Shown one piece after another: positions 54,635 to 64,000 of a stretch of DNA of 64,000 nucleotides. Each line of letters opens with the position of its first letter. The stretch's first letter is position 1. A program made the position numbers and the translations under genes. The notes below the pieces were generated by a model that saw only the letters and a program-made list of their open reading frames with translations, had not been told where the DNA came from and did not search any database. This stretch comes from Rhizobium sp. CF080 (lineage in GTDB: Bacteria > Pseudomonadota > Alphaproteobacteria > Rhizobiales > Rhizobiaceae), in contig NZ_AKKC02000008.1 in NCBI RefSeq assembly GCF_000282095.2, positions 1 through 64,000 of the forward strand, written 5' to 3'.

Positions 54635-55513
54635 ATGCCTTCACTTAAGGATCTGAAAAACCGGATCGCCTCCGTCAAGGCGACGCAGAAGATCACCAAG
54701 GCGATGAAAATGGTCGCCGCGGCGAAGCTGCGCCGTGCTCAGGAGGCGGCCGAGGCCGCCCGTCCTTACGCGGAACGTATGACCAAGGTGCTGGCCGGCC
54801 TTTCGGCAGCCAATGCCGGGAACGCCGAAGCGCCGCTCTTGCTTTCGGGCACGGGCAAGGATCAGGTTCATCTCTTGATCGTCGCGACCGGCGAACGCGG
54901 CTTGGCCGGGGGCTTCAATTCCTCGATCATCCGTCTCGCCCGCGATCATGCATTGAAGCTGCTTGCCCAGGGCAAGACGGTGAAGATCCTCACCGTCGGC
55001 CGCAAGGGCAACGACATCCTGCGCCGTACGTTCCGCGAAAACATCGTCGATTACGTGACGTTCCGCGAAGTCAAGCAGCTCGGTTTCGCTCAGGCGGACG
55101 AGGTGGCACACAAGGTGCTCGCGCTCTACAATGCCGGCCAGTTCGACATTGCGACGCTGTTTTACGCACGCTTCCAGTCGGTGATTTCGCAGGTGGCGAC
55201 GGCTTCGCAGATCATCCCGGCCAAGTTCGAGACCACCGAGCCGGCGACTGCCTCCTCGGCGCTCTACGAATACGAGCCGAGCGAAGAGGAAATCCTCGAA
55301 GACCTGCTGCCGAAGAACGTCGCGATCCAGATCTTCCGGGCCCTGCTCGAAAATAACGCTTCCTTCTATGGCGCGCAGATGTCCGCAATGGACAACGCGA
55401 CGCGCAATGCCGGTGACATGATCAACAAGCTGACGCTCTCCTACAACCGTCAGCGTCAGGCACAGATCACCAAGGAACTCATCGAAATCATTTCGGGCGC
55501 GGAAGCGCTCTGA
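54635..55513 (+). CDS. atpG: ATP synthase gamma subunit
   Basis: A 292-residue central rotor shaft. The N-terminal coiled helix [36 protein letters not shown] pattern (only its start is quoted) and the C-terminal helix [20 protein letters not shown] match the family. It lies between atpA and atpD. Confidence 0.96.
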   Translation: MPSLKDLKNRIASVKATQKITKAMKMVAAAKLRRAQEAAEAARPYAERMTKVLAGLSAANAGNAEAPLLLSGTGKDQVHLLIVATGERGLAGGFNSSIIRLARDHALKLLAQGKTVKILTVGRKGNDILRRTFRENIVDYVTFREVKQLGFAQADEVAHKVLALYNAGQFDIATLFYARFQSVISQVATASQIIPAKFETTEPATASSALYEYEPSEEEILEDLLPKNVAIQIFRALLENNASFYGAQMSAMDNATRNAGDMINKLTLSYNRQRQAQITKELIEIISGAEAL

Positions 55514-55518
55514 GGTAA

Positions 55519-56967
<1,449 letters not shown>

Positions 56968-56980
56968 TCCTGAACGAGAT

Positions 56981-57007
56981 GGCGCGCGGGACCATGTCCG
57001 GCGCGCC
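56981..57007 (+). promoter_or_regulatory. Strong hairpin between atpD and atpC
   Basis: GGCGCGC-G-GGAC-CAT-GTCC-G-GCGCGCC folds with only one mismatch and a 3-base loop, 13 bases after the atpD stop, followed by three T. It could partially terminate transcription or act as a processing or stability element that lowers atpC output. Confidence 0.6.
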
Positions 57008-57042
57008 TTTCCCGCATAAACACGCTGAGGAAATAAACCTTC

Positions 57043-57450
57043 ATGGCCGAGGCTTTCAACTTTGAACTGGTTTCGCCCGAGCGCCTGCTCGTCTCGGAAA
57101 AGGTCACCGAAGTGGTGATCCCGGCGACGCTTGGCGAAATGACGGTGCTTGCCAATCACGCGCCGACGATGACGACCATCAAGCCGGGTGTGGTTTCGGT
57201 GAAGCTTGCCTCCGGCCAGGTCAACAAATACGTGGTTTTCGGCGGTTTCGCCGACATCCTGCCGACCGGCTGCACGCTGCTTGCCGAATCCGCGGTGCCG
57301 GCCAGCGAGCTGACCCACGCGACGCTGCAGAAGCGGATCGAGACGACGCAGGGCGAAATCAACCATGCCCAGAGCGACGAGCACAAGACGAAGCTCGAGC
57401 AGTTCCTGGCGGAATTGACCCATCTCAACGGTGTGGTCGTCCCGGCCTGA
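57043..57450 (+). CDS. atpC: ATP synthase epsilon subunit
   Basis: A 135-residue F1 subunit that regulates rotation. The N-terminal beta-sandwich (FELVSPERLLVSEKVTEVVIPA) and central GFADILPTGCTLLAESAV are typical; the C-terminal helical part is short, as usual in alphaproteobacteria. GAGGAAATA precedes the start. It closes the operon, 75 bases after atpD, and is followed by a terminator. Confidence 0.94.
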   Translation: MAEAFNFELVSPERLLVSEKVTEVVIPATLGEMTVLANHAPTMTTIKPGVVSVKLASGQVNKYVVFGGFADILPTGCTLLAESAVPASELTHATLQKRIETTQGEINHAQSDEHKTKLEQFLAELTHLNGVVVPA

Positions 57451-57476
57451 TACTTCAAAATTCTCTGCAAAAGATC

Positions 57477-57502
57477 GAGGCGGCCTCCGGGTCGCCTTTT
57501 TG
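57477..57502 (+). terminator. Intrinsic terminator of the atp operon
   Basis: AGGCG...CGCCT stem with one internal mismatch (AGGCGGC / GTCGCCT) followed by a run of five T, 27 bases after the atpC stop. Confidence 0.7.
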
Positions 57503-57603
57503 TTTGGGTTGTGTTCGGCTCCCAGCGGCAGCGATCGTTGTAACCGGATGCCGGCTTGTATGTGCCGCGTCATCTTGTTAGCCCTTGTCGGCGGAGGAAC
57601 GCG

Positions 57604-58497
57604 ATGATCGACAAGCTGGAATTCTTCATTGCCCTGGCGCGCGAAGGCCATTTCGGCCGCGCCGCGGAGGAATGCGGTATTTCGCAACCTTCGCTTTCGG
57701 CCGCGATCCGCCAGCTCGAGGAGAGCCTCGGCGTGCAGCTCGTGGTGCGCGGCTCGCGCTACCAGGGCCTGACGCCGGAGGGCCAGCGCGTATTGGAATG
57801 GGCCAAACGCATCGTCGGCGATGCGCGCACGATGCGCGAGGAAATGCGCGCCGCCCGCAAGGGCCTTGTCGGTCATATAAGGCTGGCGTCGATCCCGACA
57901 GCGCTGGCGATGATCCCCAGATTGACCGAGCCCTTCCAGGCCAAGCACCCGGAGGTCACCTTTTCCGTCGTCTCGCGCAATTCCCTGCAGGTGCTTTCGC
58001 AGCTCGACAATTTCGAAATCGACGCGGGCATCACCTATCTCGACAACGAGCCGCTGGGGCGTGTGACGAGCGTGCCGCTTTATGCGGAGCGCTACAATCT
58101 GGTGACGGCCGAAGGGGCGCCTTATGCCGACCGGGAAAGCGTGACCTGGAAGGAGATGGCCGATCTTAGGCTCTGTCTATTGACGCCCGACATGCAGAAC
58201 CGCCGAATCATCAACCAGCACCTCGCGGAAGCGGGGGTGACGGTGAAGCCAATGCTCGAGTCGAACTCCATGGTGGTGCTTCTCTCGCATGTGGGGACCG
58301 GGCGCTGGGCGAGCATCATGCCGCGCAACGTGGCGCGATCATTCGGGTTTGCAAAAGAAATCAGGACTATCCCGATCGTTGAGCCTGAAGCCACGCATAT
58401 CGTTGGGCTTGTCGCGACCCATCGCGAGCCTTTTACGCCGCTCGTTTCGGCCCTGCTTCACGAGGCTCGCACCCTCACTCCTGCCGCCATGGCTTGA
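57604..58497 (+). CDS. LysR-family transcriptional regulator
   Basis: A 297-residue regulator with the N-terminal helix-turn-helix FFIALAREGHFGRAAEECGISQPSLSAAIRQLEE and a periplasmic-binding-fold ligand domain. The start at 57604 follows GGAGGAACG; an upstream ATG at 57556 adds 16 atypical residues. It lies 183 bases upstream of fdsGBA in the same direction, so it is the likely regulator of the formate dehydrogenase operon. Its effector is unknown, perhaps formate or a related signal. Confidence 0.87.
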   Translation: MIDKLEFFIALAREGHFGRAAEECGISQPSLSAAIRQLEESLGVQLVVRGSRYQGLTPEGQRVLEWAKRIVGDARTMREEMRAARKGLVGHIRLASIPTALAMIPRLTEPFQAKHPEVTFSVVSRNSLQVLSQLDNFEIDAGITYLDNEPLGRVTSVPLYAERYNLVTAEGAPYADRESVTWKEMADLRLCLLTPDMQNRRIINQHLAEAGVTVKPMLESNSMVVLLSHVGTGRWASIMPRNVARSFGFAKEIRTIPIVEPEATHIVGLVATHREPFTPLVSALLHEARTLTPAAMA

Positions 58498-58509
58498 TAG
58501 CTTTTTTCT

Positions 58510-58523
58510 ATCGCGTAACCGAT
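58510..58523. promoter_or_regulatory. Possible LysR-type site before fdsG
   Basis: Small inverted repeat ATCG-N6-CGAT in the gap between the LysR gene and fdsG, resembling a T-N11-A-type half-symmetric LysR site. It is too short to be certain. Confidence 0.25.
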
Positions 58524-58679
58524 CTCCTTTATTGACGGTTGCGGCCCTGGTTGCAACATTCCATTCCCAGTAAGCGAAGTACGATTGTCGGACAACTTCG
58601 CCAGCTTTCTGATCCCTTACGGTCGTAGTGGCGCCGACGCCCGAAAACGAAAGCGGATCAGCCCGGGAGGCTACAGACT

Positions 58680-59159
58680 ATGAATGTGCGAATTTCCGCC
58701 GGTGAATTGACCGAGCGGTCGCTTCAGATCATCAGGGATCTGAAGCATCTGGAAGGCCCGATGCTGCCGATCCTGCACGCGATCCAGGCGGAGTTCGGTT
58801 ATGTGCCGGAAGAGGTGAAGCCGGTCATTGCCAGCGAACTCAACCTGTCGCGCGCCGAAGTGCATGGCGTCGTCACCTTCTATCACGAATTCCGCGACCA
58901 CCCGGCCGGCCGGCATGTGCTGAAACTCTGTCGCGCCGAGGCCTGCCAGTCGATGGGCAGCGACCGCATCGCGGATCGCGCCCGGCAGCTTCTCGGTATC
59001 GACTTCCACGAGACGACACTCGATGGCGCGGTGACGCTCGAAGCGGTCTACTGTCTCGGGCTCTGCGCCTGCGCGCCTGCCGCGATGCTCGACGGCGAAG
59101 TTTTTGGCCGCGTCGACGAACTCTGTCTTTCCGAAATCGTTGCGGAGGCACGCCGATGA
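58680..59159 (+). CDS. fdsG: NAD-dependent formate dehydrogenase gamma subunit
   Basis: A 159-residue NuoE-type subunit with one 2Fe-2S cluster. The ligands lie in LCRAEACQSMGS and CLGLCACAPAAML. The subunit passes electrons between the catalytic and flavin modules. Its last four bases overlap fdsB (ATGA). Length and order match the soluble FdsGBA complex of alphaproteobacteria and Cupriavidus. Confidence 0.93.
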   Translation: MNVRISAGELTERSLQIIRDLKHLEGPMLPILHAIQAEFGYVPEEVKPVIASELNLSRAEVHGVVTFYHEFRDHPAGRHVLKLCRAEACQSMGSDRIADRARQLLGIDFHETTLDGAVTLEAVYCLGLCACAPAAMLDGEVFGRVDELCLSEIVAEARR

Positions 59160-60712
59160 CGGTGACGATTTTCGTTCCGCGCGATGCCGCAGCGCTGGCG
59201 TTGGGCGCCGAGAAGGTGGCGAAAGCGATTGCCGAGGAGATTAAGGCCCGCGGGCTCGATGCCCAGATCGTGCGCAACGGCTCGCGCGGCATGTTCTGGC
59301 TGGAGCCGCTGGTCGAGGTGCGCACTGAGCATGAACGTATCGCCTATGGGCCGGTGAAGGCCGGCGACGTCAAGGGCCTGTTCGATGCGGGCTTCCTGGA
59401 GGGTGGACAGCATGCTTTGCATCTCGGGCCGACCAAGGACATCCCATTCCTGCGACAGCAGACGCGGCTGACCTTTTCCCGTTGCGGCGTCACAGATCCA
59501 CTGTCGCTCGATGATTATCGCCAGTATCAGGGCCTGAAGGGTCTCGAAAACGCGATCGCCATGACGCAGGCGCAGATCGTCGCCCAGGTGACCGATAGCG
59601 GCCTTCGCGGCCGCGGCGGTGCCGGCTTCCCGACCGGCATCAAGTGGAAGACGGTGATGGATGCGGGGGCAAGCCAAAAATACATCGTCTGCAATGCGGA
59701 TGAGGGGGACAGCGCCACCTTCGCCGACCGGATGATCATGGAGGGCGATCCCTTCGTGCTGATCGAAGGCATGATCATCGCCGGCATCGCGACCGGCGCC
59801 ACCAAGGGTTATGTCTATACGCGGTCCGAATATCCGCATGCGATCGCGACGATGACTGAGGCCGTGGAAATCGCCCGAGCGGCCGGCATTCTCGGCCCGT
59901 CGGTGATGGGCTCGGCTTATGCCTTCGACATGGAGATCCGCTCCGGCGCCGGCGCCTATGTCTGCGGCGAGGAAACCTCGCTGCTGAATTCGCTGGAAGG
60001 CAAGCGCGGTATCGTGCGCGCCAAGCCGCCGCTGCCGGCGCTTCAGGGCTTTCTTGGCCGACCGACCGTGGTCAACAACGTCATCTCGCTTGCTTCGGTG
60101 CCGGTCATCATGGACCGCGGTGCCGAGTTCTACAAAAACTTCGGCATGGGCCGGTCGCGCGGCACGATCCCGATCCAGATCGCCGGCAATGTCAAATATG
60201 GCGGACTTTACGAGACGGCCTTCGGCCTGTCGCTCGGCGAGATCGTCGATCATATCGGTGGCGGTACGGCGACTGGCCGGCCGGTAAAGGCGGTGCAGGT
60301 GGGCGGGCCCCTCGGCGCCTATTTCCCGCGCGCGCTGTTCGATACGCCGTTCGACTACGAAGCCTTCGCGGCCCGCGACGGGCTGATCGGCCATGCCGGC
60401 ATCACCGTGTTCGACGATTCGGCCGACATGCTGAAGCAGGCGCGGTTCGCGATGGAGTTCTGCGCCATCGAGAGCTGCGGCAAATGCACGCCCTGCCGCA
60501 TCGGTTCGACGCGCGGGGTGGAGACGGCCGACAAGATTGCCCAGGGTATCGAGCCGGAGAAGAACAAGGCGCTGCTGGCTGATCTTTGCAACACGATGAA
60601 GTTCGGTTCGCTCTGTGCGCTCGGCGGGTTCACGCCCTATCCGGTGATGAGCGCGATGAATCATTTCCCGGAGGATTTTTCTCCGGCACCCCTTATCGAA
60701 GCGGCGGAGTAA
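59156..60712 (+). CDS. fdsB: NAD-dependent formate dehydrogenase beta subunit
   Basis: A 518-residue NuoF-type flavoprotein that reduces NAD+. An N-terminal NuoE-like/thioredoxin-fold part precedes the FMN and NAD site (GLRGRGGAGFPTGIKWK and CNADEGDSATFADR). The 4Fe-4S ligands are in CGKCTPCRIGSTRGVET plus a later Cys in LCALGG. It starts within fdsG and precedes fdsA by four bases. Confidence 0.95.
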   Translation: MTVTIFVPRDAAALALGAEKVAKAIAEEIKARGLDAQIVRNGSRGMFWLEPLVEVRTEHERIAYGPVKAGDVKGLFDAGFLEGGQHALHLGPTKDIPFLRQQTRLTFSRCGVTDPLSLDDYRQYQGLKGLENAIAMTQAQIVAQVTDSGLRGRGGAGFPTGIKWKTVMDAGASQKYIVCNADEGDSATFADRMIMEGDPFVLIEGMIIAGIATGATKGYVYTRSEYPHAIATMTEAVEIARAAGILGPSVMGSAYAFDMEIRSGAGAYVCGEETSLLNSLEGKRGIVRAKPPLPALQGFLGRPTVVNNVISLASVPVIMDRGAEFYKNFGMGRSRGTIPIQIAGNVKYGGLYETAFGLSLGEIVDHIGGGTATGRPVKAVQVGGPLGAYFPRALFDTPFDYEAFAARDGLIGHAGITVFDDSADMLKQARFAMEFCAIESCGKCTPCRIGSTRGVETADKIAQGIEPEKNKALLADLCNTMKFGSLCALGGFTPYPVMSAMNHFPEDFSPAPLIEAAE

Positions 60713-60716
60713 CATC

Positions 60717-63596
60717 ATGTCCCTCGTTCATGAAATCGACTACGGCACGCCGGCTTCGCGCTCCGAAGCGCAGGTGACCCTCACCATCGACGGCCGCGCC
60801 ATCACCGTGCCGGAAGGCACCTCGATCATGCGCGCTTCCATGGAGGCCGGAATTAAGGTTCCGAAACTCTGCGCCACCGACATGGTCGATGCCTTCGGGT
60901 CCTGCCGCCTCTGTCTCGTCGAGATCGAAGGCCGCAACGGAACGCCGTCTTCCTGCACCACGCCGGTCATGCCGGGCATGGTCGTGCACACCCAGACCGG
61001 CCGGCTGAAGGACATTCGCCGCGGCGTGATGGAACTCTATATCTCCGACCACCCGCTCGACTGTCTCACCTGCGCCGCCAACGGGGACTGCGAATTGCAG
61101 GACATGGCCGGCGCGGTAGGCCTTCGCGACGTTCGCTATGGCTATGAAGGCGACAACCACGTCAGAGCCCGCAACGATGGCGCAATCAACGCCAAGTGGA
61201 TGCCTAAGGACGAGTCGAATCCCTATTTCACCTATGATCCGTCGAAGTGCATCGTCTGCTCCCGTTGCGTCCGTGCCTGCGAAGAGGTGCAGGGCACGTT
61301 CGCGCTGACGATCGAGGGCCGCGGTTTCGGCAGCCGCGTCTCGCCGGGCGCCCACGAACTTTTCCTCGATTCCGAATGCGTTTCCTGCGGCGCCTGCGTG
61401 CAGGCCTGCCCTACGGCGACGCTCACCGAAAAGTCGGTGATCGCGATCGGCCAGCCGGAACATTCGGAAGTCACCACCTGCGCCTATTGCGGCGTCGGCT
61501 GCTCCTTCAAGGCGGAAATGCGCGGCGAAGAGCTGGTCCGCATGGTGCCGTGGAAGGATGGGCAGGCGAACCGCGGTCATTCCTGCGTCAAGGGCCGCTT
61601 CGCTTACGGTTATGCGACCCACAAGGATCGCATCCTCAACCCGATGATCCGCGAGAAGATTTCCGATCCGTGGCGGGAAGTGACCTGGGACGAGGCCTTT
61701 GCACATGTGGCCTCGGAATTCCGACGCATCCAGTATCAATACGGCCGTGAATCGATCGGCGGCATCACCTCGTCGCGCTGCACCAACGAGGAGACCTTCC
61801 TCGTCCAGAAGCTGATCCGCGCCGGTTTCGGCAACAACAATGTCGATACCTGCGCCCGCGTCTGCCATTCGCCGACAGGCTATGGCCTCGGCCAGGCCTT
61901 CGGCACTTCGGCCGGCACGCAGAATTTCGACTCGGTCGAGCATACCGACGTCGCCATCGTCATCGGCGCCAATCCGACCGACGGGCACCCGGTATTTGGC
62001 TCGCGCCTCAAGAAGCGGCTCCGCCAGGGCGCCAAACTGATCGTCATCGATCCGCGCCGCATCGATCTGGTGCGCACGCCGCATGTGGAGGCGGATTATC
62101 ACCTGCCGCTGCAGCCCGGCACCAACGTCGCCGTGCTGACGGCGCTCGCCCATGTCATCGTCACCGAAGGCCTGTTCGACGAAAAGTTCATCCGCGAACG
62201 CTGCGACTGGTCCGAATTCGAGGACTGGGCCGGTTTCGTTTCGGAAGACGCACACAGCCCGGAGGCGACCGAGACATATACCGGCGTGCCGGCAGATCTC
62301 GTTCGCGGCGCAGCCCGGCTTTACGCCAAGGGCGGCAATGGCGCGATCTATTACGGCCTCGGCGTTACCGAGCACAGCCAGGGTTCGACGACCGTCATGG
62401 CGATCGCCAACCTAGCCATGGTCACTGGCAATATCGGCCGTCCGGGCGTTGGCGTGAACCCGCTGCGCGGCCAGAACAATGTCCAGGGTTCCTGCGACAT
62501 GGGTTCGTTCCCGCACGAACTGCCGGGCTATCGCCATATCTCGGACGATGCCACCCGCGACATTTTCGAAAAGCTCTGGGGCGTGACGCTCAACAACGAG
62601 CCGGGCCTGCGCATCCCGAACATGCTGGATGCGGCCGTCGAAGGCACGTTCAAGGGCATCTACATCCAGGGCGAGGACATTCTCCAGTCCGACCCGGACA
62701 CCAAGCACGTTTCGGCCGGCCTCGCCGCGATGGAATGCGTCGTCGTCCACGACCTGTTTTTGAACGAAACCGCCAATTACGCCCACGTCTTCCTGCCGGG
62801 TTCGACCTTCCTCGAAAAGGACGGCACGTTCACCAACGCCGAGCGCCGCATCAACCGCGTCCGCAAGGTGATGAGCCCGAAGAACGGTTATGCGGACTGG
62901 GAAGTTACCCAGAAGCTGGCGCAGTCCATGGGATTGAACTGGAACTACGCGCATCCATCTCAGATCATGGACGAGATCGCCGCCTCGACGCCAAGCTTCG
63001 CGCTGGTTTCCTACGACTATCTCGACAAGATGGGCTCGGTTCAGTGGCCGTGCAACGAGGCGCATCCGGTCGGCTCGCCGATCATGCATGTCGACGGGTT
63101 CGTGCGCGGCAAGGGTAAGTTCATCCGCACCGAATATGTGGCAACCGACGAACGCACCGGTCCCCGCTTCCCGCTGCTGCTCACCACCGGCCGCATCCTG
63201 TCCCAGTACAATGTCGGCGCCCAGACGCGGCGCACCGAGAACGTTACCTGGCATGCGGAAGACCGGCTGGAAATCCATCCGCACGATGCCGAACAGCGCG
63301 GCATCAAGGAAGGCGACTGGATCAAGCTTGCCAGCCGTTCGGGCGATACGACGCTGCGGGCGCTGATCACCGATCGCGTCGCGCCGGGCGTGGTCTACAC
63401 GACCTTCCATCACCCGAACACGCAGGCAAACGTCATCACCACCGACTTCTCCGACTGGGCGACCAACTGCCCGGAATACAAGGTGACGGCGGTACAGGTG
63501 TCGCCCTCGAACGGCCCGACCGAGTGGCAGGAGGATTACGACGAACTGTCGCGGCGGTCCCGGCGGATTGCGGGGAAGCTGGAGGCGGCGGAATAG
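60717..63596 (+). CDS. fdsA: NAD-dependent formate dehydrogenase alpha subunit
   Basis: A 959-residue molybdenum bis-MGD enzyme that oxidises formate to CO2. Order of sites: 2Fe-2S ferredoxin domain (FGSCRLCLVEIEG), His-Cys cluster (HPLDCLTCAANGDC), two 4Fe-4S clusters (CIVCSRCVRAC; CVSCGACVQACP), a further cluster CAYCGVGC, then the catalytic domain with the metal-ligand cysteine in CARVCHSPTGYGL. It uses cysteine, not selenocysteine, at that site. It ends before a long palindromic element. Confidence 0.95.
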   Translation: MSLVHEIDYGTPASRSEAQVTLTIDGRAITVPEGTSIMRASMEAGIKVPKLCATDMVDAFGSCRLCLVEIEGRNGTPSSCTTPVMPGMVVHTQTGRLKDIRRGVMELYISDHPLDCLTCAANGDCELQDMAGAVGLRDVRYGYEGDNHVRARNDGAINAKWMPKDESNPYFTYDPSKCIVCSRCVRACEEVQGTFALTIEGRGFGSRVSPGAHELFLDSECVSCGACVQACPTATLTEKSVIAIGQPEHSEVTTCAYCGVGCSFKAEMRGEELVRMVPWKDGQANRGHSCVKGRFAYGYATHKDRILNPMIREKISDPWREVTWDEAFAHVASEFRRIQYQYGRESIGGITSSRCTNEETFLVQKLIRAGFGNNNVDTCARVCHSPTGYGLGQAFGTSAGTQNFDSVEHTDVAIVIGANPTDGHPVFGSRLKKRLRQGAKLIVIDPRRIDLVRTPHVEADYHLPLQPGTNVAVLTALAHVIVTEGLFDEKFIRERCDWSEFEDWAGFVSEDAHSPEATETYTGVPADLVRGAARLYAKGGNGAIYYGLGVTEHSQGSTTVMAIANLAMVTGNIGRPGVGVNPLRGQNNVQGSCDMGSFPHELPGYRHISDDATRDIFEKLWGVTLNNEPGLRIPNMLDAAVEGTFKGIYIQGEDILQSDPDTKHVSAGLAAMECVVVHDLFLNETANYAHVFLPGSTFLEKDGTFTNAERRINRVRKVMSPKNGYADWEVTQKLAQSMGLNWNYAHPSQIMDEIAASTPSFALVSYDYLDKMGSVQWPCNEAHPVGSPIMHVDGFVRGKGKFIRTEYVATDERTGPRFPLLLTTGRILSQYNVGAQTRRTENVTWHAEDRLEIHPHDAEQRGIKEGDWIKLASRSGDTTLRALITDRVAPGVVYTTFHHPNTQANVITTDFSDWATNCPEYKVTAVQVSPSNGPTEWQEDYDELSRRSRRIAGKLEAAE

Positions 63597-63614
63597 TGTC
63601 TGTCGGCGCGCGTC

Positions 63615-63774
63615 ATACCCCCCTCTGCCCTGCCGGGCATCTCCCCCTCAAGGGGGGAGATCGACTCGCGGCAACGCCTCGTTTTCGACGAGTGCAGAGA
63701 ATTGGGCGAAGATGGCGCTTCTTGCCAATTTCCCCCCTTGAGGGGGAGATGCCCGGCAGGGCAGAGGGGGGTAT
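63615..63774. repeat. Long palindromic intergenic repeat between fdsA and fdhD
   Basis: A 160-bp inverted repeat with near-identical outer arms of about 44 bases (63615-63658 and 63731-63774), each arm itself containing a C-rich and G-rich mini-palindrome (CTCCCCCTCAAGGGGGG). It resembles the rhizobial intergenic mosaic (RIME-like) elements. It sits 18 bases after the fdsA stop and 17 bases before fdhD. It could terminate or insulate fdsA transcription. Confidence 0.8.
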
Positions 63775-63791
63775 CCTTGCTCCAACGTCCA

Positions 63792-64000
63792 ATGGCTGAA
63801 TTCCCCACCACCGCCACAGCCCCCGAGATCGCGCGCCGTAACGGCGTGACCCGTGCCGGCTCGCGGGTGGTGCCGGAGGAGGTGCCGATCGCCTTTTCCT
63901 ATGGCGGCTCGACCCATGCCGTGATGATGGGCTCTCCGGCTGATCTCGAGGATTTCGCGGTTGGCTTCAGCCTCACGGAAGGCATCATAACGTCGATGGC
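63792..64000 (+). CDS. fdhD: Formate dehydrogenase accessory sulfurtransferase FdhD (FdsC), N-terminal part
   Basis: The first 69 codons of FdhD, cut by the right edge. FdhD supplies sulfur to the molybdenum cofactor of formate dehydrogenase and is normally encoded just after fds[21 protein letters not shown] and [16 protein letters not shown] match the conserved N-terminal half; the cysteine motif lies outside. There is no strong ribosome site before ATG 63792. It belongs functionally to the fds operon though a palindromic element intervenes. Confidence 0.85.
   Translation, partial: MAEFPTTATAPEIARRNGVTRAGSRVVPEEVPIAFSYGGSTHAVMMGSPADLEDFAVGFSLTEGIITSM

Overview
The window is a compact, GC-rich, almost fully coding chromosomal segment of an alphaproteobacterium, most likely a member of the Rhizobiaceae (Rhizobium/Agrobacterium/Sinorhizobium group). 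This rests on gene order and protein features: an Omp19-like lipoprotein, a mitofilin-like gene inside a heme operon, sdhCDAB close to mdh-sucCDAB-lpd, an F1 operon atpHAGDC without the F0 genes, and a long palindromic intergenic element near the right end. No tRNA, rRNA, CRISPR array or prophage was seen. The species cannot be fixed from the sequence alone.

Layout. 1-3.2 kb: tail of argG and its terminator, a MarR-regulated Bcr/CflA-type efflux gene, a divergent LysE-type exporter and a small unknown gene. 3.4-9.4 kb: an M3 metallopeptidase, then a three-gene ABC importer preceded by a four-unit PHO box. 9.5-13.4 kb: typA, an acetyltransferase, ppa, and the overlapping yggT/DUF167 pair. 13.4-14.4 kb: a small accessory patch with an IS66 transposase remnant, an orphan membrane protein gene and a duplicated 29-bp sequence. 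14.4-16.2 kb: an EntS-like MFS exporter and a TerB-like gene. 16.2-20.9 kb: hemC-hemD-mitofilin-hemY on the minus strand. 20.9-24.5 kb: tsaD-gpsA-YciI-EVE-lysine methyltransferase. 24.5-26.5 kb: DsrE-like and AraC genes and a secreted unknown.

26.8-43.4 kb is a TCA-cycle block: sdhCDAB, omp19-like lipoprotein, zapE, mdh, sucC, sucD, sucA, a YciI-like gene, sucB, a MAPEG protein, a secreted unknown, an SDR and lpd. Together these give succinate dehydrogenase, malate dehydrogenase, succinyl-CoA synthetase and the whole 2-oxoglutarate dehydrogenase complex (E1, E2, E3). 43.5-52.2 kb holds miscellaneous genes: DUF2867, cytochrome b561, TraB/GumN, xerC, a lysophospholipid acyltransferase-like gene, GNAT, an AAA ATPase, priA and DUF4345. 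52.5-57.5 kb is the F1-ATPase operon. 57.6-64 kb is a LysR regulator followed by the NAD-linked formate dehydrogenase fdsGBA and the start of fdhD, separated from fdsA by the palindromic element.

No clearly new multi-gene system was found. The most interesting signals are regulatory: the PHO box in front of an importer that sequence similarity alone might label as iron-type; an intrinsic terminator for ppa written inside the convergent DUF167 coding sequence; a hairpin between a strong Shine-Dalgarno and the sucA start codon; a strong hairpin between atpD and atpC; a 12-bp-arm palindrome upstream of mdh; and the 29-bp repeats bounding the accessory patch. All of these are read directly from the bases, but their functions are inference.
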